13,428 nt of DNA from positions 1-13,428 of the forward strand of contig JBOGED010000437.1 of assembly GCA_050743625.1 (NCBI GenBank), written 5' to 3'. How positions within the stretch are numbered: the stretch's first letter is position 1; every line of letters begins with the position of its first letter. Source of the stretch: JBOGED01 sp050743625. GTDB taxonomy: Bacteria; Actinomycetota; Nitriliruptoria; Euzebyales; Egibacteraceae. Position numbers and translations under genes: made by a program. Below the pieces are notes generated by a model. That model ran no database searches, was not told the origin of the DNA, and saw nothing but the letters and a program-made list of their open reading frames with translations. Below, one piece after another: positions 6,390 through 13,428 of the stretch.

Positions 6390-7591
6390 CTGCGACAGAA
6401 CAGCTTCAAGCCCGCGAAGCCGCCGCGATCCTGCCCACGTACCCGCGCCAGCCGGTCGCGTTCGTAAGCGGGGAGGGGGCTTGGCTCGTTGACGCGGAAG
6501 GCCGCCGTTACCTCGATTTCCTGTCGGGCCTGGCGGTCACGTCGCTCGGGCACGCGCATCCCGCGGTCACGAAGGCGATGACCGAGCAGGCCCAACGACT
6601 CGTCCATGTCTGTAACCTCTACTACACCGAACCCCAGATCTCGCTCGCCGAGCGGTTGAAGGCAACGCTCGGGTGGCCCGGCGCCAAGACGTTCTTCTGC
6701 AACTCGGGAGCTGAGGCGAACGAAGCGGCGATCAAGCTGACCCGCCGGTACGGCAAGGCCCAGCACGACGGCAAGGTCAACGTCGTCGCGTTGGAGGGTG
6801 GGTTCCATGGCCGACTTCTCGGCCCGCTCCTGCTCACCGGCAGCCCCGCGAAGCACGCGCCGTTCCAGCCGTTGGGCGGCTGGGTCCGGCACGTCCCGTA
6901 TGACGACCCGGAGGCGCTCGCCAAAGCGGTCGACGACGATACGTGCGCGGTGTGGGTCGAGGTCGTCCAGGGCGAGGGTGGAGTACACCCGGTGCCGGAC
7001 GAGGTGCTCGTCGCCGCTCGCGAGGCGTGTGACCGCGTCGGAGCCTTGCTGGTCTGTGACGAGGTGCAAACCGGGTTCGGGCGTCTTGGGGCATGGTACG
7101 GGTGGCAAACCACTCCGGTGGTCCCCGACGTCGTGTGCCTCGCCAAGGCGCTGGCGAACGGGCTGCCCATCGGCGCGGTGGTCGCGCATGGCCCTGGGAC
7201 CGAGGCGTTCGGAGTGGGGGACCACGGCTCCACGTTCGGAGGCGGCCCGGTGGTCTGCGCGGCGGCGCTGGCGGTGCTCGACACGCTCGCCGACCAACGC
7301 CTCGTGGCTCGTGCCGCCGAGCTCGGGCGGGCGATGACGGAACGGCTGGAATCGCTCGTCCAGGGCAGCAGTCTCGGCGCCGGCGTGCGTGGGCGCGGCC
7401 TGTTGCAGGCGCTGCTCCTGCGCCGCCCGCTCGCCGCCGCCGTCACCGCTCGAGCGCTCGATGAGGGCCTCGTCGTCAACGCGGTCGCCCCTGACGCGAT
7501 AAGGCTGGCGCCGCCGCTCGTGATCGGAGAGGCTCTGCTGGACGAGATGGCGGCCCGGCTGAGCCGAGCCCTCGACGAGGAGGCAGGATGA
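6386..7591 (+). CDS. argD: Acetylornithine aminotransferase
   Basis: PLP-dependent conversion of N-acetylglutamate semialdehyde and glutamate to N-acetylornithine. The length of 401 residues is normal. Visible class-III aminotransferase features are NSGAEANEAAIK (107-118, cofactor phosphate region), GGFHGR (138-143), CDEVQTGFGR with Asp225 contacting the pyridine nitrogen, and the Schiff-base Lys254 in CLAKALANGLPIGA. STFGGGPVVCAAA near the C-terminal part is typical. The start overlaps argB by ATGA. The last codons contain the first copy of a 16-base direct repeat (7577-7592), so the argD C-terminus EEAG overlaps the ribosome-binding site of the next small frame. Confidence 0.96.
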   Translation: MTATEQLQAREAAAILPTYPRQPVAFVSGEGAWLVDAEGRRYLDFLSGLAVTSLGHAHPAVTKAMTEQAQRLVHVCNLYYTEPQISLAERLKATLGWPGAKTFFCNSGAEANEAAIKLTRRYGKAQHDGKVNVVALEGGFHGRLLGPLLLTGSPAKHAPFQPLGGWVRHVPYDDPEALAKAVDDDTCAVWVEVVQGEGGVHPVPDEVLVAAREACDRVGALLVCDEVQTGFGRLGAWYGWQTTPVVPDVVCLAKALANGLPIGAVVAHGPGTEAFGVGDHGSTFGGGPVVCAAALAVLDTLADQRLVARAAELGRAMTERLESLVQGSSLGAGVRGRGLLQALLLRRPLAAAVTARALDEGLVVNAVAPDAIRLAPPLVIGEALLDEMAARLSRALDEEAG

Positions 7592-7592
7592 G
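7577..7592 (+). repeat. 16-base direct repeat, left copy
   Basis: GAGGAGGCAGGATGAG is repeated exactly at 7691-7706, 114 bases on. Each copy holds a strong ribosome-binding site (GGAGG), a 4-base spacer and an ATG. This copy carries the argD stop and the start of the 34-codon frame. Confidence 0.9.
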
Positions 7593-7692
7593 CGCGGAGC
7601 GCGATCATCCTTTGGTTTGGAGCGGTGAGGCGCCGAATGAGGACTCGTCGGCGACCCCGCGCAACCGTCCTGGCGTGGTCCGTGCATCATGA
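7588..7692 (+). CDS. Putative 34-residue small protein between argD and the response regulator
   Basis: ATG 7588 overlaps the argD stop (ATGA), with GGAGG four bases upstream, so it should be translated by coupling. The stop TGA (7690-7692) lies 9 bases before the regulator start. The product begins MSAERDHPLVWSGEAPNEDS and is polar, with no signal peptide, membrane segment or domain I recognise. About 23 of 34 third positions are G or C, lower than expected for the neighbours, so codon use does not prove coding. It may be a real small protein, a translated spacer that keeps ribosomes on the message, or the product of a local duplication. Confidence 0.4.
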   Translation: MSAERDHPLVWSGEAPNEDSSATPRNRPGVVRAS

Positions 7693-7706
7693 GGAGGCAG
7701 GATGAG
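7691..7706 (+). repeat. 16-base direct repeat, right copy
   Basis: Exact copy of 7577-7592. It supplies the ribosome-binding site and ATG (7702) of the response regulator. Collapsing the two copies would fuse argD and the regulator with an ATGA overlap and delete the 34-codon frame. Confidence 0.9.
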
Positions 7707-8106
7707 GCCGACGGTACTTGTCGTCGAGGACGATCGGGGCGTTCGCGAGCTGCTCTCCACCGTGCTCAGTGCCGAGGGCTTCGAGGTTCGCACCGCCAGG
7801 GATGGGTTGGAGGGCCTGCTCAAGATGCGGATGTGGGGTCCCTCCGCGGTAGTGCTCGACATCATGATGCCGGATGTCAGCGGCTTGCGGGTGCTCGACG
7901 AGCTGGCTGAGGAGCACGCGTACGTCCCAGTCGTCGTCGTGACGGGGAAGCCAGACGCCGCCGAGCAGGCGCGCGCGAAGCTTGGTCCCCAGAATGTCTT
8001 TCCGAAGCCGTTCGACATCGACGAGCTGGTCGCGCGCATCCGTGTCGTGACCTCGACGCCTCCCGCCGTCGCCCGCGTGACCGCGGGAGATGGCGAACGG
8101 GGTTAG
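7702..8106 (+). CDS. Single-domain response regulator (CheY-like receiver)
   Basis: The 134 residues make one receiver domain and nothing else. Key residues are all present: acidic pair Asp10/Asp11, phospho-acceptor Asp53 in VVLDIMMPD, Thr81 in VVVTG, and Lys102 in FPKPF. A short tail (about 117-134) follows the last helix; there is no DNA-binding or enzymatic output domain. It should be phosphorylated by a histidine kinase and act by protein contact, but no kinase is visible in the window. It sits inside the arginine operon, between argD and argF, where mycobacterial and streptomycete operons have nothing. ATG 7702 has a strong GGAGG. Its link to arginine metabolism is inference from position. 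Confidence 0.9.
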   Translation: MRPTVLVVEDDRGVRELLSTVLSAEGFEVRTARDGLEGLLKMRMWGPSAVVLDIMMPDVSGLRVLDELAEEHAYVPVVVVTGKPDAAEQARAKLGPQNVFPKPFDIDELVARIRVVTSTPPAVARVTAGDGERG

Positions 8107-8110
8107 CGCG

Positions 8111-9046
8111 GTGGATAAGCGGGACTTCCTCACAGTCGACGCGCTGAGCGTGCCCGAGCTGTTCAAGGCGCTGGACCTCGCCGACGAGCTGAAGGCCGAG
8201 CGCCGCCGCGGCCCCGCGTTGCGCACCGACCTCGCCGGCTACTCGATCGGAATGATCTTCGAGAAGCCCTCGACCCGCACGCGGGTGTCGTTCGAGGTCG
8301 CGATCCACGAGCTGGGGGCTCACGCGGTCGTGCTCGAGCTCGGCCACCTGCAGCTCGGCCGTGGCGAGACCGTCGAGGACACGGCTCGGATCTTGTCAGG
8401 CTACCTGCACGCGTTGGTCGTACGAACGTTCGCGCAGTCGCGGCTCGAGACGCTTGCATCCGCGGGGACGATCCCCGTGATCAACGCGCTCAGCGACTTC
8501 ACGCACCCATGCCAGGCGCTCGCGGATCTTCAGACGATCCGCGAGTACAAGGGCGCGCTGTCAGGCCTGAAGCTGTGTTACCTGGGCGACGGCAACAACG
8601 TGGCGCAGGCGCTGCTCCAAGCGGGAGCGATGACGGGGATGCACGTCGCGATCGGCTCGCCACCCGGCTACGGGCCGATCCCGCAGGTCGTTCAGTCCGC
8701 CGCCGCGATGGCGACGGACTCGGGAGGCAGCGTCATGGTGACGGCGGATCCTCTCGCGGCCGCAAGGGATGCGGATGTCGTCTATACGGACGTGTGGGCG
8801 TCCATGGGGCAGGAGAGCGAGCATGAGGAGCGCGTCCTGATGTTCGGCCAGTTTCAGGTCGGCGAGCATGTCATGGAGGTCGCCCGGCCGGACGCGATCG
8901 TCATGCACTGCCTGCCCGCGCACCGTGACGAGGAGATCACCGCTGAGGTTCTGGACGGCCAGCAGAGCGTCGTATGGACCCAGGCGGAGAACCGCCTTCA
9001 CACATCGAAGGCGATCCTGCTCTTCTTGCTGAGCCAGCAGGGGTGA
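8111..9046 (+). CDS. argF: Ornithine carbamoyltransferase
   Basis: Makes citrulline from ornithine and carbamoyl phosphate. With the GTG start at 8111 the protein has 311 residues. It carries the carbamoyl-phosphate loop STRTR (54-58), the HPCQALAD motif (132-139), the ornithine-binding SMG (231-233) and HCLPAHR (266-272) with the catalytic Cys. SMG plus HCLPAHR indicates the ornithine rather than acetylornithine enzyme. An in-frame ATG at 8090 would add seven residues and overlap the response regulator by 17 bases, but its purine run touches the ATG. GTG 8111 has GGGG at 8099-8102 at normal spacing, lies 4 bases after the regulator stop, and better matches family N-termini. Either start is possible. 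Confidence 0.95.
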   Translation: MDKRDFLTVDALSVPELFKALDLADELKAERRRGPALRTDLAGYSIGMIFEKPSTRTRVSFEVAIHELGAHAVVLELGHLQLGRGETVEDTARILSGYLHALVVRTFAQSRLETLASAGTIPVINALSDFTHPCQALADLQTIREYKGALSGLKLCYLGDGNNVAQALLQAGAMTGMHVAIGSPPGYGPIPQVVQSAAAMATDSGGSVMVTADPLAAARDADVVYTDVWASMGQESEHEERVLMFGQFQVGEHVMEVARPDAIVMHCLPAHRDEEITAEVLDGQQSVVWTQAENRLHTSKAILLFLLSQQG

Positions 9047-9070
9047 GTCTTGGAAACGGCAGGGTAATTC

Positions 9071-9517
9071 TTGGACGATACGATCCGGCGGCGCCAACTC
9101 GTGCGCGATTTGGTCACCCGCTACCAGATCAGCTCCCAGGATGAGCTGGTCGACCTGCTCCGCGAGTCCGGTGTCCCCGCCACCCAACCGACCGTGAGCC
9201 GCGACCTCGAGGTCTTGGGCATCGCGAAGGTACGAGCGGCCGACGGCTTAGGTGTCTACATCACACCTGAGCAGCCAGCCCTCGCCCAGGCGTTGCGCCA
9301 GTTCGCGCTGTCGGTCGACGCCAGCGGCAACCTCGCCGTCATCCGCACACCGCCGGGATCCGCGGGCGCGATCGCCGCCGCCATCGACGCCGCGGTGGTT
9401 CCCGGTGTGCTCGCGACCTTGCAAGGCGACGACACCGTCCTCGTCGTGGCCGTCGACGGCACCTCCGGCGCCGATATCGCCGCCCGTTTGCACGCGATCA
9501 AGGAGAACCGCCCGTGA
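9071..9517 (+). CDS. argR: Arginine repressor
   Basis: Arginine-dependent DNA-binding hexamer that represses arginine genes through ARG boxes such as the one at argC. The 148 residues comprise a winged-helix N-terminus (SSQDELVDLLRESG, recognition helix TQPTVSRDLEVLG with Ser43-Arg44), a linker, and a C-terminal oligomerisation domain. The latter has GDDTVLV (119-125), whose aspartates bind arginine, and GTSGADIAARL. The start is a TTG at 9071: no ATG or GTG is usable upstream because an in-frame stop lies at 9065-9067, and later starts would cut the winged helix. AGGG about 6 bases upstream is a modest ribosome-binding site. The stop overlaps argG (GTGA). Confidence 0.93.
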   Translation: MDDTIRRRQLVRDLVTRYQISSQDELVDLLRESGVPATQPTVSRDLEVLGIAKVRAADGLGVYITPEQPALAQALRQFALSVDASGNLAVIRTPPGSAGAIAAAIDAAVVPGVLATLQGDDTVLVVAVDGTSGADIAARLHAIKENRP

Positions 9518-10713
9518 AGCGTCTCGTCCTGGCGTACTCCGGTGGTCTTGACACCTCTGTCGCGATCCGCTGGCTCGCCGAGCAGAAAGGCTATGAGGTC
9601 GTCGCCTGCGCCGTTGACGTCGGCCAGGCGCAACCAGGCGAGATGGAGCGGGTCCGCCAGCGGGCCTTGGACTGCGGCGCCGTCGAGGCCGTCGTCGTGG
9701 ACGCCAAGCACGAGTTCGCGGACGAGTTCGTCGGTCCTGCGATCACGGCCAACGCGCTCTACATGGGCAAGTACCCACTGGTGTCATCGCTGTCACGGCC
9801 GCTGATCACCCGTCACCTCGTGCGGGTCGCGGGTGAGGTCGGCGCGCCCGCGATCGGTCACGGCTGTACCGGTAAGGGCAACGACCAGGTCAGATTCGAG
9901 GTCACGGCGATGGCGATCGCGCCGGACCTCGTCGTCGAGGCGCCGATCCGCGAGTGGGGGTTGTCGCGCGATGGCGCGATCGCGTGGGCGTCCGAGCGGG
10001 GGATCCCGATCCCGGTCAAGAAGGACTCGCCGTACTCGATCGACGAGAACCTGTGGGGGCGGACGGCCGAGTGCGGCGTCCTCGAAGATCCCTGGGAGGC
10101 TCCTCCCGAGGAGGTGTTCGAGCGCACCGCCGCGCTTGACGATGCTCCCGACGAGGCTGAAGAGCTGATCCTGCGGTTCGCGGACGGCCTGCCGGTTGCC
10201 GTGAACGGGAAAGAGCTCGACCTCGCCACGCTGATCGCCGAGGTGGACCGGCGCGCGGGCGCGCATGGCGTAGGGCGGATCGACATGGTCGAGGACCGGC
10301 TCGTCGGCATAAAGAGCCGTGAGATCTACGAGTGCCCCGGCGCCGTCACCATCTTGACAGCCCATCGCGACCTCGAGGATCTCTGCCTCGAGCAGGAGTT
10401 AGCCCAAGAGAAGCGGGCGCTGGAGGGACGCTACGCCCAACTGGTCTACAACGGCCTGTGGTTCACACCGTTGAAGACGGCGATCGACGCGTTCATCGAG
10501 ACCTCCCAACGCTATGTCGCGGGCGAGGTGCGAATGCGGCTGTTCAAGGGCTCGGCGACCGTCGCGGGCCGCCGCTCGCCGATCGGTCTGTACGACCACG
10601 ATCTCGCCACCTACGACGCCACCGACCAGTTCGACCACACCCAAGCGGAGGGCTTCGTCAGGTTGTGGGGGCTGCCGACCCGTGTCTGGTCCCGCCGCCA
10701 GGGCTCGCTGTGA
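9514..10713 (+). CDS. argG: Argininosuccinate synthase
   Basis: Condenses citrulline and aspartate with ATP to argininosuccinate. The 399-residue length is usual. The N-terminal ATP-pyrophosphatase loop is AYSGGLDTS (7-15). GHGCTGKGNDQVRFE (115-129) binds nucleotide and substrate, and DSPYSIDENLWGR (171-183) is a signature of the family. The GTG start overlaps the argR stop as GTGA and is preceded by AAGGAGA about seven bases upstream, a strong site. The frame is intact to TGA 10711-10713, which overlaps the argH start. Confidence 0.97.
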   Translation: MKRLVLAYSGGLDTSVAIRWLAEQKGYEVVACAVDVGQAQPGEMERVRQRALDCGAVEAVVVDAKHEFADEFVGPAITANALYMGKYPLVSSLSRPLITRHLVRVAGEVGAPAIGHGCTGKGNDQVRFEVTAMAIAPDLVVEAPIREWGLSRDGAIAWASERGIPIPVKKDSPYSIDENLWGRTAECGVLEDPWEAPPEEVFERTAALDDAPDEAEELILRFADGLPVAVNGKELDLATLIAEVDRRAGAHGVGRIDMVEDRLVGIKSREIYECPGAVTILTAHRDLEDLCLEQELAQEKRALEGRYAQLVYNGLWFTPLKTAIDAFIETSQRYVAGEVRMRLFKGSATVAGRRSPIGLYDHDLATYDATDQFDHTQAEGFVRLWGLPTRVWSRRQGSL

Positions 10714-12101
10714 CCAGTGGCAGGCTGTGGGGCGGGCGGTTCAGCGAGACACCGGACGCCGCCGCCTGGGCACTCGGCCGCAGTGTGGAGTTCGACGCCC
10801 GGCTTTGGCCTCACGACCTGGCAGGATCTCGAGCGCATGCGCGTGAGCTGTCCCGGATCGGCGTGTTGTCGCCGGAGGAGTACGACGAGATCGCCAACGC
10901 TCTGGAGCAGATCGCAGCGGAGTTTTCGAAGGGGGACTTCGCGTTCTTCCCCGGCGACGAGGATCTTCATGGAGCGATCGAGCGGCGCCTTGTCGAGCTA
11001 TGTGGCGAGACCGGCGGCCGGCTACGGGCGGGGCGTAGCCGGAACGACCAGATCGTCTCGGATCTGCGCCTTTATCTGCGTGCGGCCACCGCGCGGTTGA
11101 TCGGGGAGGTGCGGACTGTGCAGCAGGCGCTCGCCGAACAGGCAGAGCGTGCGCTGGACTGGCTCGTTTCTGGCTATACCCACCTCCAGCGTGCGCAACC
11201 GGTAACGCTCGCGCACCACCTCCTCGCGCATGCGTGGGCGCTTGACCGGGACGCGGGCCGGCTCGCCGACGCGGCGCGCCGCTTGGACGTCTCGACGCTT
11301 GGAGCGGGGGCGCTGGCGGGGACGACGCTTCCCTTGGACCCGCAAGGCTACGCGGTGGCGCTCGGGTTGTCCCACACGTGCGAGAACTCGATCGACGCGG
11401 TCGCGGACCGCGACTTCGCGGTCGAGTTCCTCGCGGCGGCGGCAATGCTCGGCGTCCACCTCTCGAGGTTTTGCGAGGAGGTGGTGCTGTGGACGACAGC
11501 AGAGTTCGGTTGGGCACGCGTTGGTGAGGCGTTCTCCACGGGATCGTCGATCATGCCCCAAAAACGCAATCCCGACGTCGCCGAGCTGGTGCGTGGCAAG
11601 ACCGGCCGGCTGGTAGGGGACCTCGTCGCGTTGCTCGTGACCTTGAAGGGGCTCCCGCTCGCCTACAACCGCGATCTGCAAGAAGACAAAGAGCCCGTAT
11701 TCGACGCGGTCGACACGCTCAGCCTCGTCCTGCCGGCGGTGGCGGGGATGGTGGCATCCCTGCGCTTCGATCGCGAGCGGCTCGCCGCTACCGCGGCCGA
11801 CCCGTTCGCGTTGGCCACGGATCTCGCGGAGGCCCTCGTCGCGGTCGGCGTCCCGTTCCCCCAGGCGCACCAACGGGTGGGGCAGTTAGTCGCTGAGGCC
11901 GAGCGGCGCGGATGCGCGTTGGACCTGCTCGTCCAGAAAGAGGGCGAACGGGTGCTCCCAGAGCTGCAATCACCCGCCGCGTTACTCGACCCCGCCCTAG
12001 CCGTGATGCGGAGGACCGCCGCTTTCGGTCCCGCTCGTGAGCAGGTTCAGGCGCAGCTCGCCGATCTACGCAAACGAATCGATCAGGATCAAGTCGGTTA
12101 A
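10710..12101 (+). CDS. argH: Argininosuccinate lyase
   Basis: Splits argininosuccinate into arginine and fumarate, the last pathway step. From GTG 10710 the protein has 463 residues, normal for the family. It begins TSGRLWGGRFSE, the typical N-terminus, and shows EDLHGAIE (84-91), AGRSRNDQ (107-114), GYTHLQRAQP with the catalytic His158, and the fumarase/lyase signature GSSIMPQKRNP (278-288). The frame stays open far upstream inside argG, but that extension has no family similarity. The start overlaps argG by GTGA. Last gene of the operon, ending at TAA 12099-12101. Confidence 0.97.
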   Translation: MTSGRLWGGRFSETPDAAAWALGRSVEFDARLWPHDLAGSRAHARELSRIGVLSPEEYDEIANALEQIAAEFSKGDFAFFPGDEDLHGAIERRLVELCGETGGRLRAGRSRNDQIVSDLRLYLRAATARLIGEVRTVQQALAEQAERALDWLVSGYTHLQRAQPVTLAHHLLAHAWALDRDAGRLADAARRLDVSTLGAGALAGTTLPLDPQGYAVALGLSHTCENSIDAVADRDFAVEFLAAAAMLGVHLSRFCEEVVLWTTAEFGWARVGEAFSTGSSIMPQKRNPDVAELVRGKTGRLVGDLVALLVTLKGLPLAYNRDLQEDKEPVFDAVDTLSLVLPAVAGMVASLRFDRERLAATAADPFALATDLAEALVAVGVPFPQAHQRVGQLVAEAERRGCALDLLVQKEGERVLPELQSPAALLDPALAVMRRTAAFGPAREQVQAQLADLRKRIDQDQVG

Positions 12102-12114
12102 GGCTACAAGAATT

Positions 12115-12130
12115 TCCCCTGAACGGGGGA
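12115..12130 (+). terminator. Weak hairpin after argH
   Basis: TCCCC (12115-12119) can pair with GGGGA (12126-12130) around a 6-base loop, 13 bases past the argH stop. The stem is only 5 bp and no U-run follows, so it would be a poor intrinsic terminator; the operon may end by Rho or read into the transporter. Confidence 0.2.
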
Positions 12131-12211
12131 CGCGCGCTGGGGGGTTCACGACCTATTCTGACCGCGTAAGTTGGGACAGCCGCGGACCACGAGTGCTCGC
12201 CGCCGAAAGGA

Positions 12212-12233
12212 GTCCCCTCATCGTGTCGGGGAC
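12212..12233 (+). promoter_or_regulatory. Inverted repeat enclosing the transporter start codon
   Basis: GTCCCC (12212-12217) and GGGGAC (12228-12233) are perfect complements around a 10-base loop that contains the GTG start. The ribosome-binding site AAAGGAG (12206-12212) abuts the left arm. In RNA this could modulate initiation; a chance GC-rich pairing is equally possible. Confidence 0.25.
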
Positions 12234-13428
12234 CGGGCCTGCCCACAGCGACCGGGAAGCATTACCACGCCGGTTGCCTGGCGTGCTCATGCCGTTGCGC
12301 CATCGCGACTACCGCCTACTCGCGAGCGGCTCGCTCGTGTCGATGCTCGGAGACGGGTTCTTCCACGTCGCGCTCGCGTTCCAGGTCTACGCGATTACCC
12401 GGAACAGCACCTCGGCGATGAGCGCCGTTGGGATCGCCTGGTCCGGCTCGGCCGTCGCCACCTACTTGCTCGGGGGTTGGGCGGGCGACCGTTTCGAGCG
12501 CCGGCGCATCATGATCACGGCCGACATCGTCCGCGCCGTGGCGCTTGGACTGATTGGGGTGCTCGCGCTCAGCGGCTCCTTGGAGTTGTGGCACCTGCTT
12601 GTGCTCGGCGTGGTCGTCGGGTCTGGGAACGCCTTCTTCAACCCGGCCGCGAACGCGATCGTGCCGGACCTTCTCCCTTCGGAGGACCTGCCGCAGGCCA
12701 ACGCCTTTTGGCACGTCGGCGCGCCCACCATGCAGAGGTTCGCGGGTCCCGCGCTCGGCGGCATCGTCATTGGCGTCAGCGCGCCAGGCTGGGCGTTTCT
12801 CGTGGACGCGGCGACGTTCATCTTCTCTGCGTGGATGTTGTCGATCATTCGGCCCTCGACACGCGCGATCCGGGAGGATCAGGCACCCGGCAACCCCGTC
12901 ACCCATATCAGCGAGGGTTTGCGCTTCGTCCGGTCCCATTCGTGGTGCTGGGCCTACATGATCGTGATCGGCCTCACCGTCCTCGTCGGATTCGGCACGC
13001 TGGAGGTCTTGCTCCCGATCATCCTCAAGGTCAACTTGGGCCTCGGTGAGAGGGAGGCGGCGCGCTATCTCGGGTTCATCCTGGCCAGTGGTGGCCTCGG
13101 CTCTATCGTCATGTCCATCGCGGTTGGCCAGCGCAAGGACCTTCCACGCCGCTTCGTCACGATCATGTACGTCGTCGCGGCCGCCGGCACTCTGGCGTTG
13201 GGTGTCTACGGGATCATGACCGTGGCCTGGCCGGGCATCCTCGCCGCATTGGTCTCGGGGGGTCTGTACGCGATCGCCCTCATCTACTGGCTCACGATGC
13301 TCCAACGGCTCGTGCCGCGCGAGTTGCTCAGCCGCGTGTTCAGCGTCGACCTGATGGTCTCGCTCGGCTTCGCGCCTATCGGCTTCGTCGTAGTCGGCGC
13401 GCTGGGCACAGTGGCTGATCCCCAAACC
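12223..13428 (+). CDS. Major facilitator superfamily exporter (3' end outside window)
   Basis: The frame is open for 402 codons to the window edge. After a 20-odd-residue polar start come MPLRHRDYRLLASGSLVSML, a typical first-helix entry, and several hydrophobic segments. The cytoplasmic loop between helices 2 and 3 carries GGWAGDRFERRR (84-95), the conserved antiporter loop of the superfamily. The pattern resembles the EntS/MFS_3 branch of drug or siderophore exporters; the substrate cannot be read from sequence. The GTG start is supported by AAAGGAG 10 bases upstream. The gene lies 121 bases after argH on the same strand, so it may be read from the operon or its own promoter; nothing ties it to arginine. 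Confidence 0.88.
   Translation, partial: MSGTGPAHSDREALPRRLPGVLMPLRHRDYRLLASGSLVSMLGDGFFHVALAFQVYAITRNSTSAMSAVGIAWSGSAVATYLLGGWAGDRFERRRIMITADIVRAVALGLIGVLALSGSLELWHLLVLGVVVGSGNAFFNPAANAIVPDLLPSEDLPQANAFWHVGAPTMQRFAGPALGGIVIGVSAPGWAFLVDAATFIFSAWMLSIIRPSTRAIREDQAPGNPVTHISEGLRFVRSHSWCWAYMIVIGLTVLVGFGTLEVLLPIILKVNLGLGEREAARYLGFILASGGLGSIVMSIAVGQRKDLPRRFVTIMYVVAAAGTLALGVYGIMTVAWPGILAALVSGGLYAIALIYWLTMLQRLVPRELLSRVFSVDLMVSLGFAPIGFVVVGALGTVADPQT

Noticed and set aside
6296..7690. 464-codon minus-strand frame opposite argD
   Set aside because: Antisense shadow of a certain gene; Arg/Asp/Gly-rich low-information composition.
7577..7706. 16-base repeats as an insertion-sequence target duplication
   Set aside because: The 98-base insert has no terminal inverted repeats or transposase, so I treat it as duplication or unknown insertion rather than a mobile element.
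10332..10709. Upstream in-frame extension of argH into argG
   Set aside because: The extension has no family similarity and lies inside argG; the GTGA overlap at 10710 and the TSGRLWGGRF start are decisive.
12102..12222. Promoter for the transporter gene
   Set aside because: TATTCT near 12152 lacks a believable -35 at proper spacing; not strong enough to list.
12171..13049. 292-codon plus-strand frame overlapping the transporter
   Set aside because: Wrong frame relative to the membrane protein with the antiporter loop; Arg-rich shadow.

Overview
The window is GC-rich (third codon positions mostly G or C) and reads as a chromosomal fragment of an actinobacterium-like organism. Three things support this. 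The arginine genes are in the order argC-J-B-D-F-R-G-H, the order known from mycobacteria and streptomycetes. GTG and TTG starts are common. The arginine operon promoter appears to give a leaderless transcript. I cannot name a genus.

Left flank (1-1500), minus strand: two tandem copies of a lipoprotein gene with a C-terminal cupredoxin-like (type-1 copper) domain. The left copy is cut by the window edge. The two copies are about 86 percent identical over the shared 164 residues, and their first 117 visible bases match exactly, so this is a recent or partly homogenised duplication. Positions 1424-2351 hold no gene I can support, but do contain a perfect 15-bp-stem palindrome at 1702-1737. Next come a lone HicB-like antitoxin gene (2352-2597) and the decayed remains of a CHAT-WD40 gene (about 2639-3077). 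This looks like a graveyard of accessory genes beside the core operon.

Core (3162-12101), plus strand: a nearly complete arginine biosynthesis operon from N-acetylglutamate to argininosuccinate cleavage. Its genes are argC, argJ, argB, argD, argF, argR, argG and argH. ArgJ recycles the acetyl group, ArgB is probably the arginine-inhibited step, and ArgR is encoded inside the operon. A probable ARG box overlaps the -10 element and the argC start codon, which fits autoregulation by ArgR with arginine as co-repressor. Most junctions are 4-base ATGA or GTGA overlaps, implying translational coupling.

The unusual part lies between argD and argF. A 34-codon open frame (7588-7692) overlaps the argD stop. 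It is followed by a stand-alone receiver-domain response regulator (7702-8106). A 16-base direct repeat carrying ribosome-binding site and start codon sits at both the argD stop/small-ORF start and the regulator start. Removing one repeat with the DNA between them would leave argD and the regulator joined by a normal ATGA overlap.

Right flank (12102-13428): a short gap with weak inverted repeats, then a major facilitator superfamily exporter with its own ribosome-binding site, running off the window.
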